Shown piece after piece: positions 33,552 through 46,100 of a DNA stretch of 64,000 nucleotides. A model generated the notes under the pieces. It was given only the letters and a program-made list of their open reading frames with translations. It did no database searches and was not told where the DNA came from. Location of the stretch: NCBI RefSeq assembly GCF_022965805.1, contig NC_133101.1, positions 21,662,868 through 21,726,867 of the forward strand. Direction: 5' to 3'. Each line of letters begins with the position of its first letter. Positions within the stretch are counted from its first letter, which is position 1. A program made the translations under genes and the position numbers. The DNA is from Primulina eburnea (Eukaryota > Streptophyta > Magnoliopsida > Lamiales > Gesneriaceae).

Positions 33552-34341
33552 CAAGAACATGATCAATTAAGAACACTTAGGCAGAATATGAACCCTATTA
33601 GAACTAGTGCCCCATCTTGTTTAGTTTTTCCTCCTGATGCAGCTAATTTTCATGGCTTAGATTCTGAAAATCTATATTTATATCTAAGAGAATTTGAGGA
33701 AATTTGTAACACTTATAATGATCAAAATTGTAGCATGGATATAGTTCGATTAAAGCTTTTCTCTTTTTCTTTAAAAGATAAAGCTAAAACATGGCTACAA
33801 AATTTAAGATCAAGTTCAATAAGATCATGGGAAGAAATGCAACAATAATTTCTCAAAAACAAGGATAAACATTTTATCAATGTTGGGATAGATATAAAGA
33901 ATTACTTAATACATGCCCACATCATGGTTTTGAAACATGGAGAATAGTTTCTCACTTTTATGAAGGTCTAATACTTAAAGATAGGAAAATGATAGAATTC
34001 GTGTGTAATGGAACTTTTGAAGATAAAAACCCAAATGAAGCTATGAAGTATTTGGATTCATTAGCATAAAATGCTCAAAATTGGGATAATATAGGCACAA
34101 TAGAACCACCAACAACTAAAATCAATAATTCAACAAATGAGGGTGGTATCTAAAATATTAAAGATGATATAGATATTCAAGCTAAACTTGCATCTTTAGC
34201 AAGAAAATTTGAGTCATTAGAAATATGAAAAAGAGTGGTCAATTGAAAAGTATTCAAGAAGTTGTTTGTCATATATGTGATACACATGATCATTCAACAA
34301 AAGATTGTCCAACATTCTCTTCGTTTAAAGAATGTCTCCAT
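33552..34341 (+). pseudogene. gag: Element E gag, N-terminal part
   Basis: Athila-type gag. The 33588 frame has NPIRTSAPSCLVFPP, LRLKLFSFSLKDKAKTWLQNL-like sequence near 33745-33810 and SWEEMQQ. After stops and frame changes come YKELLNTCPHHGFETW near 33890-33945 and a remnant knuckle CHICDTHDHSTKDCP near 34270. It is cut at about 34341 by LTR fragment D2. The F gag (55054-56589) is the better preserved relative. Confidence 0.8.
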
Positions 34342-36718
34342 GAGTTAAACCCTCCCCATTAACTCAAAGTTACACGCCACTTTTCATATTTCTCCTCTCC
34401 CCAAAACTCCACCAAATACACGACACACACACACACACAAAATAGTTGGAAGGAAAAAGCATCAAGTTTTCTAGAGTTTTTCAAGCCGTCGTCTACTCGT
34501 CGTCGTTCTTAAATCGTCAACGAATAATCTTGCGTTTAAAATGCAAAGGCACGCCTTAATCTCATTTTTCTCATCTTTCACACCATATTATGTGTTTGGT
34601 ACATGATTGCATGAAAAACGTGATACACTTTTCATATTTTCGTTTTTATGGCTATACATGCACAAAACAAGAGTTTTTCTTTTTTAAAACTCTTCATAAT
34701 GATGCACAAAGGGGCTGCCATGGTAGGGGTACTTGAAGGGATGTTTTTCCACATGTTTAAGGGTCCCTAGGTGTATGTTTAAAGGCTGGAAAAAATAGAG
34801 AAGGAATAAAAACGAAAATAGACACCTTAAGGGAAAGGACTCTTCGACTAGGAGTCTTTGAGGGTCACGGCTGCTAGATGTGGTTAGGGAGGGTCTACTA
34901 GACTTAAGTGGGCTGCATAGGAGGGATGGGTCGAGGCTGGACATGGTGGTTAAGGACTGGAGGCGAAGCTAGCCTAGGTTCAAATCATATTAGGACTAGG
35001 ACTCTTGTGCAGAAAAATTCAATAGCTTCCTAGGCATGTTCAAAGGACTTAATGGGCTGGAATTTGGTTGTATATGGGTTAGTTAGGTGTTATTAAGTTT
35101 GGTTAAGTTTCGAGTCCATACAAGTCAAAACTGGGAAGTACGTCTAAGTTTAAAAACGAATCGGGAAACGCCTAGATTTAAGCTTAATAAAATTATGAAA
35201 AATTATATTTAAGCTCAAATAATTATTAAAAGTCAAATTTTTTAATTTGGAAATTTTATATTATGGTTTGGTTTAATTCGAGATTTAAACGCTTTAATAT
35301 GTTATATTTAAAGATTAATTTAAAAGTTCTCGATTTAAGCCAAATAAAAATACTACAAAATTCATGTAAGCTTAAATAATTAATTGGGACATGTTACAGT
35401 CAATGAAATTAAGAAAACGTCAAATTCGGAAATTTTTACGTCTTGGGTAAAACTGTCATTTTACACCTAAACAAATTAGTAAACGTCATGGCAGTGCCCT
35501 GAATGTTGTTTTATGTGCTAATATGATTATTTTTAATGGTTATGGATGTTTATGGGATTTTATATGTTAAAATGATTATTTTCAATGTTGATGGAATTTT
35601 ATATGTTTAGGGATTTTTTTTATGACGAAAGATTTATTTTAAATGTTTATGACTTAAAATGCTAAAATGTTATGTTTATGATATTGACATGCTTATTTAA
35701 AATGTTTATGAATTTTTATATGTTAAAATGTTATTTTTTAAAACGTTTATGGATTTTATGGTTTAATTATGGATATTTAAAAGACATGTTGTATGCTTGG
35801 TTTAAAAGAAAAACGATACATGCATGTTTAAATTTTATAAAGTGATGATAATATGAAACGTTGAAGGAAGTGAAATATTTGTGATACGATGATATGTTGG
35901 AAATTTCGTGAGGGTTATGGTCCTAGTGGGAGCCCGATGATCGTGTTTCCTTGTATACGGATATGAATATATATGTATATGTATACGATGATATGTTAAT
36001 ACGTAAGGCCAGGGCCCAGTTGACCGGTGAGAGTGTAGCTGGTGTCCCTTGCCGCCCAGTAATGAGGTTACATGTAGATGGATCCATCGCCCAACACGTA
36101 GACGTAGACGTAGATGAACACGAAAGACACAATTAACGATCTGAATTCAACGAAAAGGAAAAAAGAATACGTATATGTTGATGATAATATGAATATGAAT
36201 ATGTTGACGATGACATGAATATTTATATGACAATGTTTATGAAAAAGGATCATGAAAATGTTTTTAAAGTTTATGTATCATGAAAATGTTTACGAAAATG
36301 TTATGTGTTAAGTTTATGCATCTTCATGAAAACGATATTTTAGGTACAAGTATTTTTCACTGTTGTATGTGATCTGTATATGTATTACTTGTTATCAAGA
36401 TTATGGTGTGTTGAGTCTTTAGACTCACTAGGTGTGATTGATGCATGTGATTATGATAATAATGTTAATGGAGGTCTTGATGATTGACTTTACTGGACTG
36501 AAGGTGCACATAACCCGAGGACCGACGCTAGTTTTCCGCACTAGTTTATGATTTATGATTTTAAATTATGTTAAGGATATTTTATGACTTTTCTCATAAT
36601 TATGACTGATTTTTGAGAGGTTATAGTATGGGCTATATTTTTCAAATAATATTTTTGGGTTGATAAAATATCTGGTTGTTTTACCGAATACTAAGTGAGG
36701 TTTGAAAAAAAAAAATTA
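34342..36718 (+). repeat. Fragment D2: LTR fragment inside element E gag
   Basis: Similar to D (from about 3845) and extends beyond its truncated end. It carries the shared motif at 36411-36431 close to its 3' side. The left end lacks the LTR start and no target duplication was recognised, so it is a truncated solo LTR or element fragment. Open frames here are incidental. Confidence 0.65.
36411..36431 (+). repeat. Shared near-palindromic LTR motif in D2
   Basis: TT then GAGTCTTTAGACTCACTAG, same orientation relative to the LTR as in A and G. Confidence 0.8.
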
Positions 36719-37669
36719 TAGAACTTTTTAAGAAAACGAATAGCAGAAGTTTCAAAAATCAACCTAATTTTAGTTGGAAGAATGATAATAATGCACAACC
36801 TTCACAACAACATTTTCAAAATAACCAAAATCATCAAGGTTATATTCCTTATGTTACACCTCCAAGAAAAAACTTTGAAGACGTAATTCATTCATTTATC
36901 CAAAAACAAGAGTCTATCAATATTCAAAACAGTCAATCTATGAGTGATTTGAAAGAAACTCTTGCAAAATTTGCATCTGCACTTAATATTCATGAAAAGG
37001 GAAAATTTCCATCTCAACCTCAACCTAATCCTAAAAATCAAAATCAAGAATTAAATAATGATAAAATTGATCAAATACAATATGTTATTACCCTTAGAAG
37101 TGGTAAAATAGTTAATGATCCATATAGTAATGAAAACAAGGATCATTTAAATTCAAAGAGTAATGATGATAATCCTGATACTTTTGAGAATGATGATACC
37201 TTAAATTTTAAGAATAATATGGTGAATGATAAATCATCTGAAATAGTAAATGAGTCAAATAAACCTCCACCATTTCCTCATGCATTAACAAATCATAAAA
37301 AACAAAAAAGTGATTATGATATCTATGAAGTTTTTAAACAAGTAAAGATAAATATTCTATTATTAGATGCTATTAAACAAGTATGCAAAATTTTAAAAGA
37401 TTTATGTACTGTGAAGAGAAAATTGCATGTGAAGAAAAAAGCATTATTGGCTGAACAAGTAAGTTCTATTCTTCAAAACAATTCTAGTTTAAAATATAAA
37501 GATACTGGTTGTCCAACAATTTCATGTATTATTGGAGAAAATAAAATTAAAAAAACTTTGTTAGATTTGGGAGCAAGTGTGAATTTACTTCCTTATTCAG
37601 TTTATGAAAAACTTAATTTAGGAAAATTAAAATCCACTTCTGTTACTCTCTTACTGGCGGATAGGTCAA
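36719..37669 (+). pseudogene. Element E gag C-terminal part and protease start
   Basis: After D2 the frame resumes with ELFKKTNSRSFKNQPNFSW, then the conserved Athila segment SMSDLKETLAKFA near 36930 and YVITLRSGK near 37080. The protease shows TLLDLGASVNLLPYSVYEKL near 37555-37615, where the active-site D-S-G has become D-L-G. It ends at the LADRS codons at 37669, where F inserted (duplication GTCAA). Confidence 0.8.
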
Positions 37670-38991
37670 TGTTGCGTGTTTTCTTAATTGCTTGCAAGTG
37701 CACAACGTCAAGTTTGTAATAAAATGTATTTTTGAGTACAAGTGTCGATCCCACGAGCAGTATGTATTTAAATGTATATTAATGCTTGCAATTAAAATAG
37801 TCTCAATTTTATTTAGAAAAATCAATTAAGAGATTTGTTTTCACCAATAACTAAATTGAAAATAAATTTAATTATATTATAACACCAAACTTTTTATAAC
37901 AAATAACTATGGAATAAAAGATCTAGAGGTCCGATTTCACGCAACTATCCACCATGTGTTATTTTGTGTAGCTATATTATAAATGTCCTTATTATACCTT
38001 AGCCAAGAATTCTAAATTATCTACTCCCTCTCCCGAGTGCTAAGTAGATACTAATTATCTAACAACAGATTGTAACGTCCCCATCAACAATCTATAATTA
38101 AATAACACAATAAGCACTAAATTCTTTTAATGGCTTCAATAGCAATATATGTCCTCCCGAACTATATAAATACTATCGATGTATTTTTCCCTTTCGTGTT
38201 TATAAATTTCCTTTTCCAAGTGATAAATTATAAACATAAGAATCATTCAAGATATGGCCAATAAAATGAAAGCATTAAGATTGTAAAAATACAAATGAAC
38301 AATAAGGAACTTATATAGCATAAATCATAAATCCCAACACATGGTTTCTAGTTTTGTTCCATCATTCCTCTAGAAATAAAAATTAGTTCATAATAAAAAT
38401 AACACAACAATACATAAATCTTAAACAAGACATATCAAATAAAAGTAAAAATAAAGAAAGAAGAACTTAGAACAAGAGCTTGGAGTGCAATGAAATTCCT
38501 TTCCAAAAGTGTCCAAGAGAATTCTCAAGAACTTGATGAACTTGATCTTCAATCTTTCTTTGTAGCCTCCAATCCTTCCCTTGGCTCCTCAATGACCTAA
38601 ATGATGAATAATAGATGCCTTTTATAGTCCTAGACAAGTCTTATACGCAAAACATCAAAGTCAGCAACTCCCATGCGCAGCACACCAAAGTTTCAGAATT
38701 TCCGGACTCTGTCTGTGCACGACCGCGGGTGCGGTCGTGCTTCGATTAAAAAATCATGTTCACACAACAAAGACCGCGGGTGCGGTGCTGACAAGACCGC
38801 GGGTGCGGTCTTGCTTCGGAAAAAATTGTCCTTTGCACTTTCTAATTAATCACTTTACTACTCCAAATTCTCATTCTAAGCTTCCAAACTTCAATAACAA
38901 AAATAACAACAAATCACATAAAACCTGCTCAAGAATCACAAAATTCCAAGTTAAAAACAAGTAATAAAAGTACAATAAATTGCACTTATCA
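37670..38991 (-). repeat. Element F 3' LTR
   Basis: TGTTGCGTG...CTTATCA, 1322 bases. TATA box (minus) at 38619-38626. Two perfect hairpins on the GACCGCGGGTGCGGTC theme at 38717-38740 and 38792-38813. Confidence 0.92.
38717..38740. repeat. Perfect 10-base hairpin in element F LTR
   Basis: GCACGACCGC - GGGT - GCGGTCGTGC. A second hairpin at 38792-38813 is CAAGACCGC - GGGT - GCGGTCTTG: the outer stem bases differ but pairing is kept. Confidence 0.9.
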
Positions 38992-39006
38992 AACTCCCCC
39001 AAACTT
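38992..39006 (-). other. Element F polypurine tract
   Basis: Minus strand AAGTTTGGGGGAGTT, directly next to the 3' LTR. Similar tracts lie at 40514-40526 and 41820-41830. Confidence 0.8.
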
Positions 39007-40598
39007 AAGATTTTGCTAGTCCCGAGCAAAACAAAACAACACAAAAAAACAAACAAGTCATGAAATACTTTAAAGAACTTGGCCTCAAGATATTTTAACT
39101 AACTTTTCATGCATTCACAATTCAAATCAATCCAACCATTTGTTCATCCGGATACAATCATGCAATCGGTTAATTTTCTTAACTTCTAATCCCTTCAACT
39201 CATGTTTCAAAACATTCTCAATCAATTTCAATTTTTTTTACAAACACAAATCAAGAGGTCTTTTCCGGTAAAAAATGGGTTCAAAGCAATATTCATTCAA
39301 GAAATGGATACCCAATAAATATTTGATGCAATGAGGTGTGTAAAATTGATCAAGATTCTTACTCAATGAAAGTGTTTATCGATTGTCCATAAGCTAGATC
39401 CTCCCAATCACTCTCCACTAGTATATTGGACAACTATGACTAGGTTAATAGAATTTTCAATGGTTGTAATGTTAGGCCTCGGTTCATGGCTACAAATAAA
39501 GATTAGGAGTTCAAATAAGGGAGTAACTTGAATTTTATCTCTTTTTCAAACTCCACTTTTTCTTTTATCTCCATTTTATTTTCTTTATTCATTATATCTC
39601 TTTTTCTCCCCTATTTCTCCAACTTCATCAATGTAACATCATTCTTTTTTTTTTCTTTTGTAGGAGAATTTTCATTTCTTTGATTATTTGAATTCTTACT
39701 CCCTTGAGAATGTAGGAAATTAATTGTATAAGATATTCAACAGGGTAGTAAATGTGGGATAATTGAAAGAACATCGAATGGGGGTCTTTTACACATATTA
39801 GCGTGTGCCATTCGAATTCATATAGGCTCAAAGAGGTGACAAATGATAAATTATTTTTATTTGGTAGCTTGAAAGGCTCAATCGATCCAAAAATCACCTA
39901 AATCATAAGTTGTCCGTATTTCGTCTCGAATAATGTTTGGATAGTTCTAGACAAAATCTCAATTCACCAACACAGAGTAGAATCTAATCATCGTGAAAAT
40001 GGTGTCTCAATGCATCAACCAAATACATATATATTCAAAAGAAAAGTGCTTGGCTTCCAAGAAATTTCAATAACACAGTTCTTTTCTCAAATAGGCTCAA
40101 AAGGGCTTCAAATGAATATTTATGAACAATATAAATGGCCCAAATAAAATCAAAGATTGCCTCAATCATCTATGTGTTTGCAAAAAAAATTTATTTCGAT
40201 GTCAAATGAAAATCACAGAGTTGTATAGAAATTATAAGTCTCAAACTTACCAAATCTCATGATTGTTCTCTAAATTGTTCAAATTGATCGATAAATCATG
40301 AATGTAATGCATGACTTTTCTTTTCTTTTCAATACAATATTTTTTTTTTTCATCATTGGCCATTTCAAATAAAGATTTTTTTCATGACTAAAACACACAA
40401 GCAACCAACTACAAAAATAAATAAACACAAAAATAAATAAATAAGCACTCAAAAATAAATCAACACACCAAATAAAATAATAAACACACAAAATAAAATA
40501 AAATAAATCAAATCTCCCCCAAACTTAAACATGTGCATCGTCCTCGATGTAAATAAGCATGAAAATCAGGAGAATACACATACCTCGGGCAACGACCG
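39007..40598 (-). other. Element F 3' untranslated region
   Basis: No supported coding frame. Starts after a second TTTGGGGGAG tract at about 40514-40526 (reading minus strand). Low-complexity AAATAAA runs occur at 40400-40510. Confidence 0.6.
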
Positions 40599-41752
40599 TC
40601 AGTGGTCATCGCCATCATCATCATCTTCATTATCTTGGGGTGGTTGGAACTCCGGCGGGTGGTATACAGGTGGCCACTGTGGAGGAGGTGGAAATGGATG
40701 TCCAGAAGTTGAAGCAGATCGAAATTTCTGAGCCAAGACCGATGTGAAATCCATCATTTATCCCATAAATGTGTCGGTCCTAAACCGAAACGCATCCATT
40801 TCTTGGCGTTGAATTCTCATATCTTCTTCCAACTGGGTCAACCTATCTCTCCTATGCCTTTGCTGCGGTTGTGGTTCTTGCGCTTGAGCCTGGGCACGTC
40901 TCTCTGCAGCCCTCCTGTTGAAATCCCTTTCAGCTCTGCGTGCTGCAGCTTGTTCATTTCTGACTGCCCCATATGGTTGGATTACCATGATGACATTCTT
41001 AGGCTTTAACAATTCTTCAGTCGTTTCCCAAGTCACTCCCGCGTTTTGGCACAATGCAGTGATAAGAGAAGGATGGAGTAAGCCACTAGGAGAGTTACCT
41101 CTTGCATAATCAAGTATTGAATGCTGAAGCAATTGACCTAAATCAATTGCCTTTCCTGTCATAATGCAATAAGTAAGGATAGCCCTCTCCTTGATGACGG
41201 TGGTGGTGTGTTCGGTCGGCTTAATCCTAGCAGAAATAAATGAATACCAATGTTTGGCAACATCTGTGAGATCAGACTTAGCTAGGCTGACATGCACATC
41301 ATCCCTCATTCTCCACTCCGCTCCCTGTATGCAAATTGTTTGAAGAATATCGTTATAATCAACATGCTCATACCTGTATTCTTCATATTCATCGTGCATT
41401 ACATGAGGGATACCATATAACGTATTGATCGTATGTGCATCAAAGGCAACCATTTTTTCTCGCACAAACACCGTCAATTGATCATACCTAACCTTGAGGT
41501 TAGCATAAAACTCTCTCACCAATGAAATGACAGCATCTTGTGGCTGCCTGCCAAACTCCACCCAATTTGAGCAGTAAGCATTCGTCCAATTTCGGAATGA
41601 GGAAAACTCAAATCGAATCCCCTTTCTTTTACAATGCTTTTATTTAAAATTTTTCCATAGTGCTTCTCCGCCTTCTCATCCCAAAACCTGCTCGCATCGT
41701 AATTTACAGATGATGAAGATGCACCCTTTGACTGTTTTTTTCTTGGAGGCAT
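40599..41752 (-). pseudogene. Element F third ORF (env position)
   Basis: ATG at 41752 (MPPRKKQSKGASSSS). A frameshift near 41575-41595 divides it; the second frame contains VEFGRQPQ, LVREFYANL near 41520 and DAHTINTLYGIP near 41425. An Arg/Glu/Gln-rich helical tail follows, a TAA at 40755-40757, then an in-frame continuation with proline-rich PHPFPPPPQWPP-like and Asp-rich ends to a stop at 40599. The REFYAN motif is typical of the plant-specific protein domain found downstream of pol in Athila/Tat elements. I see no signal peptide or membrane segment, so a fusion-protein (envelope) role is not supported. Confidence 0.7.
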
Positions 41753-41981
41753 TGTATCGAACACCTTTCAATCAACAACTTCTCCTCAATTCAATTCACA
41801 AACTTCCATTATTCTAGCACTCCCCCAAACTCAATACAAACAATATCCACACCTCAACAATTTACCCAACAATCAATCAACAATATCCACAATATCAATA
41901 ATGTACTTCACTAAATGAAATTTCATTCCATAGCCACTAACACCAATATTTTCGAATTTTCAACAATTATGCAATGGATTT
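41753..41981 (-). other. Element F sequence between third ORF and element H
   Basis: AT-rich; includes a TTTGGGGGAG tract (minus) at 41820-41830. It ends in GATTT, the duplication generated by H. Confidence 0.6.
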
Positions 41982-43140
41982 TGTCACGCCCCGGGACGGG
42001 GGTTGGTTGACACCGGCGTTGCTCTCAAATAATCATTCGAAAACAACAAGCCTCAGAAGTACAGAATTTCAGAAATCCGTCTTTTATTCATAATAATCAT
42101 TGTCAGTTACAACTCAATGACCAATGTTTTACAGCGGAAATGTAAAACCATAAAATTACATTGTCTGAACAGATGCAGCGGAAAATAAAACATAAATCAG
42201 AACTAAGAACAACGATCTTCATCACCAGCCCCAAAACTGACGTTGCTCCTCTTCTTCTATCAACTCTTCCTCGTTCTTATCTGAGATGGGTTTGATGGGT
42301 GAGTGATATGATTGTCACTCAGTAAGCAGGGGCGGGAATAACTCCCAGTTTTCGAAATCATTTTCAACAGAAACACAAATACAATAATATACAGAGAACT
42401 CTTCTTTTCAGAACAAAAATCAGAATTCAGAAGTTACAGAACATAATTCAGAATTAGTAAGCACTGAGCACGTTAGTGAATTTCATGGCTAAACTGATAT
42501 CAGTCCCCTATATGTTCTCTCCTCTAAGGGGTGAGGCCAGAATCAGAATCAGAATCAGAATTCAGAAATGTTCAGAATATATATTCCTACCATTAGTTCA
42601 CTAGGGAGTTTCAGTGCTTCAAAATCAGAAATCAAACATACAGAAACTGAACTTTAAAACAGAATTATCAAACGGATTTCAAGATATTTACATATAAGCC
42701 CACTTACTGTAATTTGCTTAACGTTTCGGTTGAAGTCTACTGGAATTTGGCTGTTCTTGCTACTGGATTTTGCTGCTTGACAAAGGCACTCTTTCTTAAC
42801 TCGAAATTTAAGTGATAATCTCAAAGCTTGTGTAACACATTTCAGAGACTTGAGGGTGTTATTTATAGGCCACAATTTACGCTTCCAATTAATGGCCATA
42901 ATCTGACATTAACAGTCTTTAATCCATGTTAATGCTTCAGTTACAAGTCTGAGCTGAATCAGTAACTGACTGCTGCTTCTTTCTCGTTCTTCTGCTGCTG
43001 CTGCTGATTTTTCGTTCTTCTACTGCTGCTGCTGGAAAATACATGTCTGCTGGAAAAATACCAGCTTCTGAATATTATCTTCTGCTGGAAATTTTGCATT
43101 GCTTACTGAAATGCTTTTGCTGGAAATTCGGGTTCTCACA
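41982..43140 (-). repeat. Element H 3' LTR
   Basis: TGTCACGCCCC...GGTTCTCACA, 1159 bases; TATAAATA (minus) at 42860-42867. It differs from the 5' LTR by a few substitutions and short indels. Confidence 0.92.
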
Positions 43141-43156
43141 TCCCTCCCTCCTTATG
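43141..43156 (-). other. Element H polypurine tract
   Basis: Minus strand CATAAGGAGGGAGGGA next to the 3' LTR; same as in B. Confidence 0.85.
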
Positions 43157-43180
43157 AAAAGTTTCGTCCTCGAAACTTGG

Positions 43181-46100
43181 CTATACTTGATCTTCAAAGA
43201 GATAGGAATATTGTGTTCGCATCTTTTCTTCCAACTCCCAAGTAGATTCTCTTTCGGTGTGGTTGGACCATTGTACCTTGACATATGGAATAGTTCGTCG
43301 CCTCAGTACTTGGTCCTTGTGATTCGCAATTCGAATCGGAATCTCTTCATATTTCAGCTCTTCATTTAGATTACTCTCGACCAGAAGTGGTCCAGCTTCC
43401 AGAATGTGACTTGGGTCAGAAATATATCTCCTCAGCTGCGAGACGTGGAATACATTGTGAATTCTTGACATGTCGGGTGGAAGTGCTAATCTATAAGCAA
43501 GTGTTCCCACTTTCTCAAGAATTTCAAATGGTCCGACGTATCTAGGATTCAATTTCCCAGCCTTATTGAATCGGATTACACCCTTCATGGGTGACACTTT
43601 CACATATGCCTTCTCTCCAACTTCGAATTCAACAGGTCTTCTTTTCAAGTCAGCCCAACTTTTCTGTCGATCTTGTGCAGCTTTTAGTCGCTCTTTGATC
43701 ATAGCAACTTTATCCACTGTTTCTTGGATCAGTTCAGGTCCAACGATGGCTTTTTCCCCTACCTCATTCCAATACAGTGGTGATCGACACTTTCGTCCAT
43801 ACAGAGCTTTGTATGGTGCCATTCCAATGCTGCTGTGGTAACTATTATTGTACGCGAACTCGGTTAAGGGCAGATGTTCGCTCCAATTACCACTGAAGTC
43901 TAGAGCACATGCTCTCAGCATATCTTCTAGAGTTTGAATTGTCCGCTCTGTTGGCCATCGGTCTGAGGATGATAGGCCGTACTAAGAGTAACCTTAGTCC
44001 CCATAGCTTGTTGAAAGCTCTTCCAAAATCGAGATGTAAATCTAGGATCTCTGTCCGACAGTATGCTAGCTGGAACTCCATGCAGTCGTACGATCTCATT
44101 CATGTACAATGTGGCTAGCTTGTCCAAATTATAATTCATGCGGACAGGTAAGAAGTGTGCAGATTTTGTGAGTCTATCCACGATTACCCATATTCTGTCA
44201 TGACTTTGTCTCGACTTTGGTAAACCAACTACAAAATCCATGGAAATATGTTCCCATTTCCATTCCGGGATTTCTAATGGTTGAAGAAGTCCACCAGGTC
44301 TTTGGTGCTCTGCCTTGACTTGCTGACACACGTGACACTTGGAAACAAATATTGCCACGTCTTTCTTCATTCCACTCCACCAAAAAATTTTCTTCAAATC
44401 TCTGTACATCTTGGTACTGCCCGGATGGACTGAAAATTTCGACTTATGTGCCTCAGACATTACTTCTTGTCGAAGATTATCGATGTCTGGTACGCACAAT
44501 CGTCCTTTCATCCACAAGGTTCCTTTGTTATCCGTCTCGAAATCTGGTGATTTCCCTTCTTTAACTTGCTCTTTTAGTTTCACCAAAGCGGGATCTCTAT
44601 CTTGACTCATCTTGATTGTCTCTCGAAGACATGGTTGTGCTGAAAGTGATGTCAGGATCACCTTACTCATATTCTTTCGACTTAAAGCATCTGCTACTTT
44701 GTTGGCTTTGCCTGGATGGTAGCTTATTGTCAAGTCGTAATCCTTCATGAGTTCGATCCATCGTCTTTGTCTCATATTTAGTTCCTTTTGAGTGAACAAA
44801 TATTGAGACTTTGGTGATCGGTGAAAATCTCACACTTGGCTCCATAAAGATAGTGTCTCCAAATCTTTAGTGCGAACACCACTGCAGCTAATTCAAGGTC
44901 ATGTGTTGGGTAATTTTGTTCATACGGCTTCAACTGTCTTGACGCGTATGCAATCACCCTTCCCTCTTGCATGAGTACACATCCTAAACCTTCTTTGGAT
45001 GCATCACTATAGACGGTGTAGTCCTTACCTTCCATAGGTAATACTAGCACTGGTGTGGATATAAGCTTCTTCTTCAAAGTCTCGAAGCTTTGCTCACATT
45101 TTTCACTCCATTGAAACTTAGAGTTCTTCTGTGTGAGTTTGGTGAGAGGTATGGCTATTGAGGAAAATCCTTCAACAAATTTTCGGTAATAGCCTGCTAG
45201 TCCCAAGAAGCTTCGTACCTCTGTCACATTCTTTGGTGTAGGCCAATCCGAGATTGCCTCCACTTTCTTAGGGTCCACAGATACTCCCGCTGCTGATATT
45301 ATGTGTCCAAGAATGCGACGCTCTCTAGCCAGAATTCGCATTTCTTGAACTTGGCGTATAGTTATTTTTCTCTCAACTTCTGTAGGGTGAGACGAAGATG
45401 TTCTTTGTGGTCTTTTATACTTGACGAATATACTAGAATATCGTCGATGAATACTACAACAAACTTGTCTAGAAATGGTTAAACACTCTGTTCATGAGAT
45501 CCATGAATACTGCCAGAGCGTTTGTTAATCCGAACGGCATCACTGTGAACTCATAGTGTCCATACCTTGTTCTGAAGGCTGTCTTCGGAATGTCGTCTGT
45601 CTTAACCTTGAGTTGGTGATAGCCTGATCTTAAGTCGAGCTTGGAAAAGACTGAAGCTCCTTTGAGTTGGTCAAACAAGTCATCTATCCGTGGAAGCGGA
45701 TACTTGTTTTTGATTGTGATCTTGTTCAGCTCTCTGTAATCGATACACATTCTCATGCTTCCGTCCTTCTTCTTTACAAATAAGACAGGAGCTCCCCACG
45801 GAGACGCGCTTGGTCGAATCTGCTTCTTATCCAACAACTCTTGAAGTTGCTCTTTGAGTTCTTTCAACTCTGCTGGAGCCATTCGGTATGGTGCTTTTGA
45901 GATTGGTGTAGCATTGGGTACTAGGTTAATCTCAAATTCCACTTCGCGATCAGGAAGTTCGCCCGGGAGTTCTTTAGGAAAGACATCCGGGAATTCTTGC
46001 ACTACCGGAATCTCTTCTAGTGTAGGTGCAGTTTCTTGTTTTACCTCGCTTAACATGGCTAGGTAAACTTCTTCTCCACTTTTCATGGCTTTCCAAGTTT

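Noticed and set aside
34684..36253. Frames inside LTR fragment D2
   Set aside because: Low-complexity translations of TATG/ACGT-rich LTR sequence, with frames in both directions.
40531..40747. Gly/His-rich plus-strand frames
   Set aside because: Antisense of the proline- and Asp-rich end of the third ORF of element F.
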